Below are positions 13,413 to 21,301 of a stretch of DNA of 23,424 nucleotides, in pieces. The notes beneath the pieces are model-generated. The model was not told where the DNA came from and made no database searches. It saw only the letters and a program-made list of their open reading frames with translations. Location of the stretch: NCBI GenBank assembly GCA_051875715.1, contig JBJEHD010000013.1, positions 1-23,424 on the forward strand, given 5' to 3'. The first letter of the stretch is position 1. Every line of letters begins with the position of its first letter. This DNA is from DYCT01 sp051875715. GTDB taxonomy: Bacteria > Bacteroidota > Bacteroidia > Bacteroidales > Bacteroidaceae. The position numbers and the translations under genes are program-made.

Positions 13413-16199
13413 ATGTCCACCCCGAAAAGGTTGTTGTTGCTCTTGCTGCTGACGGGCGTTTCGTACGCCGCCCGGGCCCAGACCGGCATGTGCCAACTGG
13501 CAGGGACCATCGTCGATGCCGCCGACCGTTCGGCAGTGGTACAGGCCACCGTACAACTGCTGGCCCTTCCGGACAGCACCCTGGCGAAGGGCACCGTCAG
13601 CGACAATCACGGATCTTTCCGCATCGGCGGCATCCGCCCGGGGCGCTACGTCCTCCGCATCTCGTACGTGGGCTACCGGCCCTACCAGCAGGAGACCACC
13701 CTCTCGCCCCGCCAACGGCAGACCGACGTCGGGACGCTGCCCCTGCAGGCCGATGCCATCTGGATGGAAGGCACCGTCGTGGTGGCCGAAGCACCGCCCG
13801 TCACCCAATTGGAAGACACCACCGTGTTCCACGCCTCCGCCTACCGCGTGGCCGAAGGAGCCGTGCTGGAAGACCTGGTGAAACGCCTGCCGGGCACGGA
13901 AGTCAACGCCGACGGCCGAGTGACCGTCAACGGCAAGGAAATCAAAAAGGTGATGGTGGACGGGAAAGAATTCTTCGGCGACGACACACGTCTGGCCCTC
14001 AAGAACCTCCCGGCCGAGATGGTGGACAAGGTGAAGACGTACGACAAGAAGTCCGACTTGGCCCGCGTGACCGGCATCGACGACGGCGAAGACGAAGCCG
14101 TGCTGGACCTGACCGTAAAGAAAGGCATGAAACAGGGCTGGTTTGGCAACCTCATCGGCGGATACGGCAGCCACAACAGATACGAAGCCGGCCTCATGGC
14201 CAACCGATTCGCCGACGGGCAGCAATTCACCGCACTCGGCTCGGCCAACAACACCAACAACCAAGGCTTCTCGGAGTTCGGCGATGCCGGGCAAGGACTG
14301 GGCGGCAACGCCGGAAACGGCATCAACACCTCGCAAGCCGCCGGACTGAACATGGCACGGACCACCCGACAGGCCGACTTGGGCGGCAACGTCCAATACG
14401 GGCACTCCTGCCGCGACGCCGAAGCACGCAGCACCACCGAGACCTTCCTGCAAAACGGTTCGTCGCTGAAGAACGGCCTCAGCACCTCCCTCCGCGACCG
14501 TCACGACCTGTCCGCAAACTTCCGGATGGAATGGAAGCCGGACAGTCTGACCAACATTCTCTTCCGCCCCTCTGCCACGTATTCACACACCGACACCCGC
14601 AGCCGAAACCTCTCGACCACCTTGAACACCGAACGCGATTCGGTCAACCAGAAACATGCCACCAACCACAACCTGAACAGCAGCCTGTCGGCACGAGGAA
14701 GCCTGCAGGTCAACCGCCGCCTGCGCGGGAAGAAAGGCCGCAACCTGACCCTGCGGCTCAACTACAGCCACAACGAGCGCAATGCTGACAAATGGTCGGA
14801 CAGCAAGACCTACTTCTACCGCAACGACAGCCTCGCCCGCACCGATCGCTTCAACGATGGCGGAAGCACGTCCGACAGTTACAAGGTGCAACTGACCTAT
14901 ACCGAACCGGTGGGCAAGAACCGCTACCTGCAGTTTGGCTACAGTTACCAATACAAGCAGTCGCACTCCCAAAAGTACGTCTACCCGGCCACCGGCGGCA
15001 TACCCAGTCCGCCGGACACACGCCTGGACTCGCTCAGCAACGAAACCACCCACCGATACTCCACCCAGGAGTGCCAGGTTTCGTTTCGGACAGTCCGCCC
15101 CCGATACACCTACCACATCGGACTCAACGTAGAGCCCCAATACTCGTCGACCACCACCCTGCTGGGGCCGGGCCGCCGGGGCACGCTGTCGCAACACGTA
15201 TGCAACTTCTCGCCCACCCTCGACCTGCGCCTCCGCTTCAGCAAACAGGAACAACTGCGCATCCTCTACCGCGGACGAAGCGCCGCCCCCAACATCGACG
15301 ACCTGCAAGAGGTGAAAGACGCCACCGACCCCATGAACCTCGTCTACGGAAATCCCTCGCTGAAGCCGTCGTACGCCAGCCGTTTCATACTCTTCTACAA
15401 TCGCTTTGAAAAGAAGACGCAACGAAACCTGATGGTCAACGTCTCGGCCAACCACACTCTGAACAGTACAGCCCAACGCATCGACTACAACGAGGAAACC
15501 GGTGCCCGGGCCACCCGCCTGCTCAACGTAAACGGCAACTGGGGCACCCAGGGCAACCTCTCGTTCAACACTCCGCTCAAGAATCGGAAATTCAACGTAG
15601 CCGCCTACACCGACCTGCAATACCAGCACTTGATAGGCTACACCAGCACGGGAAAGGCCGACTCGGAGAAGAGCGCCACCCACAGCCTAAACCTGATGGA
15701 GCGGCTCAACGGGAACTACCGCAACGAGATGTTCGAGGTAGGCCTGTCGGCTTCGGTGCGCTACGGACGCTCGCACAACAACCATCCGACAGCGGACAAC
15801 CGAGAAACCTTCGACTACGAGGCCGGTCTGCAAACGCACGTCGACCTGCCCTGGGACCTCCGCTTCTCCACCGACCTCGGCCTGCACGTCCAACGAGGCT
15901 ATGGCGCAGGCTACGACCGCTGCCGCACGCTATGGAACGCCCAACTGTCGAAAAACTTCCTGCGGAAGAAGCAGGCTACCATCCGGCTGAAAGTGTACGA
16001 CATCCTACAGCAGCAGTCGAACCTGACGCGGACCATCGCGGCCAACTACACCCAAGACAACGAATACAACACCCTGAACAGCTATTTCATCGTCCACTTT
16101 GTCTACCGCCTGAACACCCTCGGCGGGAAAAACGCGTCCCGAGGGCCTCAAGGCATGCCGGGAAGGCCACCCTTCGGGCCCGACAGGAGGAGGATGTAG
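13413..16199 (+). CDS. TonB-receptor-like outer membrane beta-barrel protein with carboxypeptidase-regulatory-like domain
   Basis: Outer membrane protein, 928 aa, signal peptide 1-23 (ends YAARAQ). Residues ~28-112 are a carboxypeptidase-regulatory-like beta-sandwich (LAGTIVDAADRSAVVQATV ... SDNHGSFRIGGIRPGRYVLRIS). Residues ~125-235 are plug-like (VLEDLVKRLPGTEVNADGRV, then KKVMVDGKEFFGDDTRLALK). The rest is alternating-strand barrel rich in Asn, Ser, Thr and Tyr, ending in VYRLNTL plus a short Gly/Pro/Arg-rich tail (~903-928). This is the layout of the Bacteroidota 'outer membrane beta-barrel family' related to TonB-dependent receptors, whose substrates are mostly unknown. No clear TonB box and no SusD partner are seen, so glycan import is not supported. 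Tightly spaced between the small membrane protein gene and cls. Confidence 0.88.
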   Translation: MSTPKRLLLLLLLTGVSYAARAQTGMCQLAGTIVDAADRSAVVQATVQLLALPDSTLAKGTVSDNHGSFRIGGIRPGRYVLRISYVGYRPYQQETTLSPRQRQTDVGTLPLQADAIWMEGTVVVAEAPPVTQLEDTTVFHASAYRVAEGAVLEDLVKRLPGTEVNADGRVTVNGKEIKKVMVDGKEFFGDDTRLALKNLPAEMVDKVKTYDKKSDLARVTGIDDGEDEAVLDLTVKKGMKQGWFGNLIGGYGSHNRYEAGLMANRFADGQQFTALGSANNTNNQGFSEFGDAGQGLGGNAGNGINTSQAAGLNMARTTRQADLGGNVQYGHSCRDAEARSTTETFLQNGSSLKNGLSTSLRDRHDLSANFRMEWKPDSLTNILFRPSATYSHTDTRSRNLSTTLNTERDSVNQKHATNHNLNSSLSARGSLQVNRRLRGKKGRNLTLRLNYSHNERNADKWSDSKTYFYRNDSLARTDRFNDGGSTSDSYKVQLTYTEPVGKNRYLQFGYSYQYKQSHSQKYVYPATGGIPSPPDTRLDSLSNETTHRYSTQECQVSFRTVRPRYTYHIGLNVEPQYSSTTTLLGPGRRGTLSQHVCNFSPTLDLRLRFSKQEQLRILYRGRSAAPNIDDLQEVKDATDPMNLVYGNPSLKPSYASRFILFYNRFEKKTQRNLMVNVSANHTLNSTAQRIDYNEETGARATRLLNVNGNWGTQGNLSFNTPLKNRKFNVAAYTDLQYQHLIGYTSTGKADSEKSATHSLNLMERLNGNYRNEMFEVGLSASVRYGRSHNNHPTADNRETFDYEAGLQTHVDLPWDLRFSTDLGLHVQRGYGAGYDRCRTLWNAQLSKNFLRKKQATIRLKVYDILQQQSNLTRTIAANYTQDNEYNTLNSYFIVHFVYRLNTLGGKNASRGPQGMPGRPPFGPDRRRM

Positions 16200-16223
16200 C
16201 CCTGCATCAATGCAATCAAGCCT

Positions 16224-17660
16224 ATGGATTGGAACGAACTCTTACATCAACTGCCCGCCCTCGCCTTCAAACTGGCCTACATCGGCGCCGTGTGCGGCAC
16301 CATCGGAGTGGTCATCCTCGACAACCGCAACCCCGTGAAGACCCTGGCCTGGATACTGGTGCTCACCTTCCTGCCCGTCGTCGGCCTGGTGTTCTACATC
16401 TTTTTCGGACGGAGCACACGCCACGAGCGCATCATCAGCCGCAAAGGCTACAGCCGCCTCACCAAGCGACCCATGCAGGAATATCAGGCACAGGCCTCCA
16501 TCCAGAACCCCGACGAGACCCTGCCGCTCGCCCACCTGTTCAAGCACACCGCCCAGGCCCTCCCCTTTGCCGGCAACCGGGTGGAAGTCTACACCGACGG
16601 TCTGAGCAAGCTGCAGGCACTCATCCGGGCTCTCTACGCCGCCAAGCATCACATCCACCTGGAATACTACATCATCGAAGACGACCCCGTCGGGCGGCTT
16701 GTGCGCGACGTACTCATCGACAAGGCACGCGAAGGCGTCGAAGTGCGTGTACTCTACGACGACGTGGGTTGTTGGCACGTACCCAATCGTTTCTACGAAG
16801 AGATGCTGGAATCCGGCATCGAGGTGCGCGGCTTCCTAAAGGTCCGTTTTCCCCGATTCACCAGCAAGGTGAACTACCGCAACCACCGCAAACTGGCCAT
16901 CGTCGACGGGCGCATCGGCTTCATCGGCGGCATGAACCTGGCCATGCGATACATGAAAGGATTGCCATGGGGCTGCTGGCGCGACACACACGTCTGCCTG
17001 CAAGGCAAAGCCGTCTACGGCCTGCAGACCGCTTTCCTGACCGACTGGTTCTTCGTGGACCGCACCTTGCTCACCTCTGCACTCTACTTTCCGCCGATGG
17101 ATGACAGCGGCACCAGCGTAGCACAAATCGTCACCTCCGACCCCGTCGGTGCCTGGAAGGACATCATGCTGGGGCTGACAATGGCCATCGCCGGTGCCAA
17201 GCGCTACTGCTACATCCAGACGCCCTACTTCCTGCCCACCGAACCCATCCTTTCCGCCCTGCAGACGGCCGCCCTGGCCGGCGTGGACGTACGGCTCATG
17301 CTGCCCGAGCGGGCCGACAGCCGCATCACCCACCTGGGTTCGTGCTCCTACATAGCCGATGCACTGAAGGCCGGCGTCAAAGTGTATTTCTACCAAAAGG
17401 GGTTTCTGCACTCCAAACTCTTCGTGACCGACGACAGCCTTGCCTCCGTCGGGTCCACCAATATGGATTTCCGCAGTTTCGAACACAACTTCGAAGCCAA
17501 CGCCTTCTTCTATGATACAGAAACGGCCTTGCAGTTGAAACACATCTTCCTGCAAGACCAGAAACTCTGCACGCACCTCTCGGCCAAGGAATGGCAGAAA
17601 CGGCCGTGGGGACGGCGGGCCGCCGAATCGGCGATACGGCTCTTAGCCCCCCTGCTCTGA
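16224..17660 (+). CDS. cls: Cardiolipin synthase (phospholipase D superfamily)
   Basis: Makes cardiolipin from two phosphatidylglycerol molecules at the inner membrane. 478 aa, the usual length. Two N-terminal membrane helices (~14-31 and ~40-61, the latter WILVLTFLPVVGLVFYIFF) are followed by two PLD domains with full HxKxxxxD motifs: HRKLAIVD (H221, K223, D228) in NYRNHRKLAIVDG, and HSKLFVTD (H396, K398, D403) in GFLHSKLFVTDD. Each is followed by the expected Gly-Ser/Gly-Gly-x-Asn (GFIGGMN, SVGSTNMD). It begins 24 bases after the barrel protein gene, so probable operon. Its last 18 bases overlap the 3' end of rsmD on the other strand. Confidence 0.93.
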   Translation: MDWNELLHQLPALAFKLAYIGAVCGTIGVVILDNRNPVKTLAWILVLTFLPVVGLVFYIFFGRSTRHERIISRKGYSRLTKRPMQEYQAQASIQNPDETLPLAHLFKHTAQALPFAGNRVEVYTDGLSKLQALIRALYAAKHHIHLEYYIIEDDPVGRLVRDVLIDKAREGVEVRVLYDDVGCWHVPNRFYEEMLESGIEVRGFLKVRFPRFTSKVNYRNHRKLAIVDGRIGFIGGMNLAMRYMKGLPWGCWRDTHVCLQGKAVYGLQTAFLTDWFFVDRTLLTSALYFPPMDDSGTSVAQIVTSDPVGAWKDIMLGLTMAIAGAKRYCYIQTPYFLPTEPILSALQTAALAGVDVRLMLPERADSRITHLGSCSYIADALKAGVKVYFYQKGFLHSKLFVTDDSLASVGSTNMDFRSFEHNFEANAFFYDTETALQLKHIFLQDQKLCTHLSAKEWQKRPWGRRAAESAIRLLAPLL

Positions 17661-18209
17661 CGGCGAAACGACCTCGGCCGAGAAAAAAGAGAAATTGACG
17701 CTGCCGTAGACCCTGCGTTCCACAAAATGCGGATGTGCCTCGAAATGTTTGTCCTTCCCATGCTCGAGTACGAACAAGCCGCCCTCCTTCAATAAGCCGT
17801 TCTGCAACACCAGGTCGGGTATCTGGTCCAACTCGGGCAAAGCATACGGCGGATCGGCAAAGACGAAATCGAACTGCCGATGGCATCCGCGCACGTAGCG
17901 AAATGCATCGCCACGTACCACCAGCCAACCCTCGGCCTTCAGTTCACGCTGCACCTGGGCGATGAAAGCATGATGTTGGCCGTCTTTCTCTACCGAGACC
18001 ACTCTGTCACATCCGCGTGACACCAATTCGAGCCCGATGCTCCCCGTCCCGGCGAAAAGGTCGAGTGCCTCCACGCCTCCCTCGAAGTCCAGCCAATTGG
18101 CCAACACATTAAACAAGTTCTCTTTGGCAAAGTCGGTCGTGGGCCGAGCCTTGAAACTGCGAGGCACCTCGAAGCGCCTTCTTTTATAGATACCACTGAT
18201 GACGCGCAT
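17643..18209 (-). CDS. rsmD: 16S rRNA (guanine(966)-N(2))-methyltransferase
   Basis: Methylates N2 of G966 in 16S rRNA of the 30S subunit using S-adenosylmethionine. 188 aa, normal length. It starts with the family signature MRVISGIYKRRRFEVP and RPTTDFAKENLFNVL. The SAM site is LDLFAGTGSIGLE (~49-61), and the catalytic N6/N2-type motif is FADPPYA (DPPY at 119-122). It is the last gene of a three-gene minus-strand group with the DUF3822 gene 14 bases upstream, a pairing common in Bacteroidota. The 3' end overlaps cls convergently by 18 bases, leaving no room for a separate terminator. Confidence 0.95.
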   Translation of the reverse strand: MRVISGIYKRRRFEVPRSFKARPTTDFAKENLFNVLANWLDFEGGVEALDLFAGTGSIGLELVSRGCDRVVSVEKDGQHHAFIAQVQRELKAEGWLVVRGDAFRYVRGCHRQFDFVFADPPYALPELDQIPDLVLQNGLLKEGGLFVLEHGKDKHFEAHPHFVERRVYGSVNFSFFSAEVVSPSEQGG

Positions 18210-18223
18210 GACACTGACATTTT

Positions 18224-19042
18224 TTAGATTTCACACAAAAATAACGATTGGAGGTCGAACGGCACCTCCTCGATGGGAACCGATGCCGACGGGTTGTATT
18301 CCGAACGAGGATTGACCACGAACACCTGCCGCACATATCCGCGCAGTTCGGCCAGCAATTCGTCGCGCCCTGCCATGTTTCCCGCCAGATGCAACTCGTC
18401 GCGTTCGGCATCGTAGCCCAACTGGCGCCCTATATATAATAGGTAATAGAGCACGTCGCCGGTCTGCGATGCAGCGTAAGAATTGGCCAGCAACAACCGC
18501 CCCCGTTCGAAGCAACACACATCCACATAGCCGGGACGCAGATAGGCATACATCTTCCGCGAATTGCCCATCCGGCTTTTCCCGGCAAAGAACTCCAGCA
18601 ACGGACTGACGTGTGCGTAGAAACGGACCTCCGGATAGCGTTCGGAAATGGACATCCACCCCGAGCGGTCCATGCCGAACACCACGCCCACATCGGCCTT
18701 GCCCAGTTCGTTGCAAAGCACCACCTCGTTCTCCCGGCGCGGATGGTTGGCGTGCAGCAAGCGGTCGAACAAGTGCTCGTCCTGCACGAACTCGCCCGGA
18801 CAGAGTGTGAACCGGTGGCTCACCAGCAAGACGTTGACCCGCTTGTAGTCATAGCGGAAGAAATCCGACTTCATCAGTTCGCGCAGGTTGACCGTAAGGG
18901 GCAGATGCGTATCTACCTCCAGGGGGATGTAGTTCAGCGAATGGTCGGAGATGGGGTTGTATATAGAAAAAGAAAATCCATCCGCACTCAGGCGGATGGA
19001 TAACGTATATTGTGCTGATTTGCTAAAATCAATCTGTTCCAA
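18224..19042 (-). CDS. DUF3822 family protein
   Basis: Conserved Bacteroidota protein of unknown function, 272 aa, no signal peptide or membrane helix, so cytoplasmic. Recognisable are the N-terminal block (SKSAQYTLSIRLSADGFSFS), a Phe/Tyr-rich middle (KSDFFRYDYKRVNVLLVSHRF; FVQDEHLFDRLLHANHP) and the late block (GKSRMGNSRKMYAYLRPGYVDVC). The repeated short beta-strand layout, with a 'GFSFSIYNP' phosphate-loop-like hairpin near the start, may be an actin/ASKHA-like fold, but this is a suggestion from pattern only. It sits between the pseudopilin-like gene (35 bases upstream) and rsmD (14 bases downstream), probably one transcript. Confidence 0.85.
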   Translation of the reverse strand: MEQIDFSKSAQYTLSIRLSADGFSFSIYNPISDHSLNYIPLEVDTHLPLTVNLRELMKSDFFRYDYKRVNVLLVSHRFTLCPGEFVQDEHLFDRLLHANHPRRENEVVLCNELGKADVGVVFGMDRSGWMSISERYPEVRFYAHVSPLLEFFAGKSRMGNSRKMYAYLRPGYVDVCCFERGRLLLANSYAASQTGDVLYYLLYIGRQLGYDAERDELHLAGNMAGRDELLAELRGYVRQVFVVNPRSEYNPSASVPIEEVPFDLQSLFLCEI

Positions 19043-19077
19043 TGTACTCTTTCGTAGGGGTTTTCGTACGGGGCGAT

Positions 19078-19767
19078 TTATTCCCAGTTACCGGCATTGT
19101 TGTTCGGAGTCTCGATAGAGCCGACCTGCAAGCCCGGATAGCGCGAGAGTTTCACGGCCATATCCTTCAGGTTGATGATTTCCTGACGGTCCAAACCATT
19201 CAAATACACTTCATACGGAGTCTTGGCCTCGAACAAGAAAATCGGAGCACCCGTCTTCTGGTTCGTATCGTTCTTCGATGCCATCTCGAACTGGGCACCG
19301 CCGCCGAAAGGCACGTAGCGCATCGAGTCGGCGATGAAACCCTTCGGGAAAATCGTGTCGAGCACGCTTACCCACAACGTATCACGACGGAAGTCCTTCA
19401 GACCTTCCTTCTCCACTTCCTTCCAGTTACCCGTCTTCTTTGCCTTGTTAATCATGGCCATGGCCTTCTTTTCCGTCAAACCGTTCTCCAACTGGGCGTC
19501 GGTCAACGTACCGTACTTGGCCACGAAAGGAATCTTCTGCGTTTTCACAAAGTCAATCAGCGTATCGAAGTTGTTGGTATATTGTCCGTTGTGCAAGTTG
19601 CGGTATTCCAACTGTGCCTTACGGATGTCAATGAGGCGAGCGATGACCGCTTTCTCTCTTAACTTCTGATTTTCTTCAAACTCGATAGGGCCCATGATAC
19701 TTCCGTAGCAGATATATCCCAGGGCGCACACACATGCCACCAAAACGACATTAATAACTGTTTTCAT
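19078..19767 (-). CDS. Membrane-anchored pseudopilin-like protein, function unknown
   Basis: 229 aa, with one N-terminal membrane helix (~4-25) after only three residues and a soluble alpha/beta region expected outside the inner membrane. Just after the helix, residues ~37-75 read as a long helix and loop (ARLIDIRKAQLEYRNLHNGQ, then YTNNFDTLIDFVKT). That resembles the start of type II secretion/type IV pseudopilins (long helix, Tyr, small loop with GxY(T/S), D-x-L). Position Glu5 and a prepilin peptidase site are not apparent, so it is not a standard pilin. First gene of the group with DUF3822 and rsmD, divergent from the helicase at 19863. No named family recognised; any link to secretion is inference. 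Confidence 0.75.
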   Translation of the reverse strand: MKTVINVVLVACVCALGYICYGSIMGPIEFEENQKLREKAVIARLIDIRKAQLEYRNLHNGQYTNNFDTLIDFVKTQKIPFVAKYGTLTDAQLENGLTEKKAMAMINKAKKTGNWKEVEKEGLKDFRRDTLWVSVLDTIFPKGFIADSMRYVPFGGGAQFEMASKNDTNQKTGAPIFLFEAKTPYEVYLNGLDRQEIINLKDMAVKLSRYPGLQVGSIETPNNNAGNWE

Positions 19768-19801
19768 GATAATATTGTTTTTTTAGTTTATATTCGTAGC
19801 G

Positions 19802-19809
19802 CAAAAATA
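19802..19809 (-). promoter_or_regulatory. Likely -7 element for the pseudopilin/DUF3822/rsmD group
   Basis: TATTTTTG on the minus strand matches TAnnTTTG, 35 bases before the ATG at 19767. No TTG is found 19-21 bases upstream, so the -33 element is weak or absent. A TACTTTTT sequence on the plus strand in the same gap may serve the helicase gene, but is poorer. Confidence 0.45.
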
Positions 19810-19862
19810 AGATAAATTAATGTATTATCCGTTAGTTTGACGTACTTTTTATCTAATAAAAA

Positions 19863-21275
19863 ATGATAAATGACTATTTTGTGGTGCAAATCAGAGGAAA
19901 CCTCCCCTACGAACCCATTTCCGAACAAGAAAACGCCTTGCGCGGGCTGGCCGATTTCCTGCTGGACCGCAGCCACGAAGGGCTGTGCGTGATGCGCGGA
20001 TTTGCCGGGACGGGGAAGACCTCGCTCGTCGGCGCCCTGGTGCAGACCCTGGACCAACTGGCACAAAAGGTTGTGCTCCTGGCCCCCACGGGACGGGCGG
20101 CCAAGGTGTTCTCGCTCTACGCCCACCACCCCGCCTACACCATCCACAAAAAAATCTATCGCCAACGCACTTTCTCGAACGAACTGACCAACTTCACGCT
20201 GAACGACAACCTGCACCAGCACACTCTGTTCATTGTCGACGAAGCCTCGATGATTGGGAGCGACGGCCTCTCGGGCAACGCATTCGGCAGCGGACGCCTG
20301 CTGGACGACCTGGTGCAATACGTCTACTCCGGCACCGGATGCCGGTTGTTGCTCATGGGCGACACGGCCCAGCTGCCACCCGTGGGCGAGGAAGAAAGCC
20401 CGGCCCTCTCGACCGAGGTGCTCAATGGCTACGGCTTGGACCTCACGGAGATTACCTTACAACAAGTGGTGCGCCAAACGGCCGACTCCGGCATCTTATG
20501 GAACGCCACCCTGCTTCGCCAGTGCCTGGAACGAGACCTTTGGAGCCAGGCCCCTACCCTCCGCCTGAAAGGTTTTGCTGACATCCGCACCGTGCCGGGC
20601 AGCGAACTAATCGAATGCCTCACTTCCTGCTATGACCGCGATGGTCTGGAGGAGACCTTGGTCGTATGCCGATCGAACAAACGGGCCAACCTCTACAATC
20701 AGGGCATCCGAAACACCATCCTCTACCGCGAGGACGAACTGAACAGCGGCGACCGCATCCTGATTGCAAAGAATAATTACTATTGGACCGAGGGCGACAA
20801 GCAGGTGGAGTTCATTGCCAACGGCGACATGGCCACCGTGCGGCGTGTACGGCGCACACGCGAGCTGTATGGTTTCCGCTTTGCCGATGTGCTGCTTTCG
20901 TTCCCCGACTACGATGATTACGAGCTGGAGGCAACCCTGCTGCTCGACACCTTGCGTGCCGACTCACCCTCACTGCCACGCGAAGAGGCCGACCGGCTGT
21001 TCCGCACCATCGAAGAGGACTATGCCGACATCTCCACCAAGCGCGAACGCATGAAGAAAATGAAGTCGGACCCGCACTACAATGCCCTGCAAGTGAAATA
21101 TGCCTATGCCGTCACCTGCCACAAAGCCCAAGGAGGACAATGGACAAACGTCTTCGTCGACCAAGGCTACCTCCCCGCCGACGGCTACACACCGGACTAC
21201 TACCGCTGGCTCTACACCGCCTTCACCCGGGCCACCGGCACCCTCTATCTGGTCAACTATCCGGAGCAGGAATAG
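19863..21275 (+). CDS. RecD/UvrD-like ATP-dependent DNA helicase
   Basis: Superfamily 1 helicase ATPase, 470 aa, cytoplasmic, probably acting in DNA repair or recombination. Motifs in order: Walker A GFAGTGKTS (47-54 region), LLAPTGRAA (Ia), Walker B FIVDEASM (DEAS 126-129), LLLMGDTAQLPPVG (motif III, ~162-175), the Arg motif VVRQTADSG (~202-210), and the C-terminal motifs VKYAYAVTCHKAQGGQW (~411-427) and WLYTAFTRAT (~449-458). It is shorter than Escherichia coli RecD and lacks its N-terminal domain, fitting the 'exodeoxyribonuclease V subunit alpha-like' or ATP-dependent endonuclease genes common in Bacteroidota. No RecB or RecC partner is in view. It ends 26 bases from a convergent ATPase gene of different base composition. 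Confidence 0.9.
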   Translation: MINDYFVVQIRGNLPYEPISEQENALRGLADFLLDRSHEGLCVMRGFAGTGKTSLVGALVQTLDQLAQKVVLLAPTGRAAKVFSLYAHHPAYTIHKKIYRQRTFSNELTNFTLNDNLHQHTLFIVDEASMIGSDGLSGNAFGSGRLLDDLVQYVYSGTGCRLLLMGDTAQLPPVGEEESPALSTEVLNGYGLDLTEITLQQVVRQTADSGILWNATLLRQCLERDLWSQAPTLRLKGFADIRTVPGSELIECLTSCYDRDGLEETLVVCRSNKRANLYNQGIRNTILYREDELNSGDRILIAKNNYYWTEGDKQVEFIANGDMATVRRVRRTRELYGFRFADVLLSFPDYDDYELEATLLLDTLRADSPSLPREEADRLFRTIEEDYADISTKRERMKKMKSDPHYNALQVKYAYAVTCHKAQGGQWTNVFVDQGYLPADGYTPDYYRWLYTAFTRATGTLYLVNYPEQE

Positions 21276-21301
21276 GCATGGACCGCAGTGAATACATTGT
21301 A

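Noticed and set aside
13371..14504. A 377-codon minus-strand open frame
   Set aside because: Antisense to the barrel protein, whose signal peptide, regulatory-like domain and plug are convincing in the other direction; rich in Gly, Val and His, as expected of a shadow.
13413..16199. SusC of a polysaccharide utilisation locus
   Set aside because: No SusD gene follows, no glycan enzymes are nearby, and the architecture fits the smaller orphan beta-barrel family.
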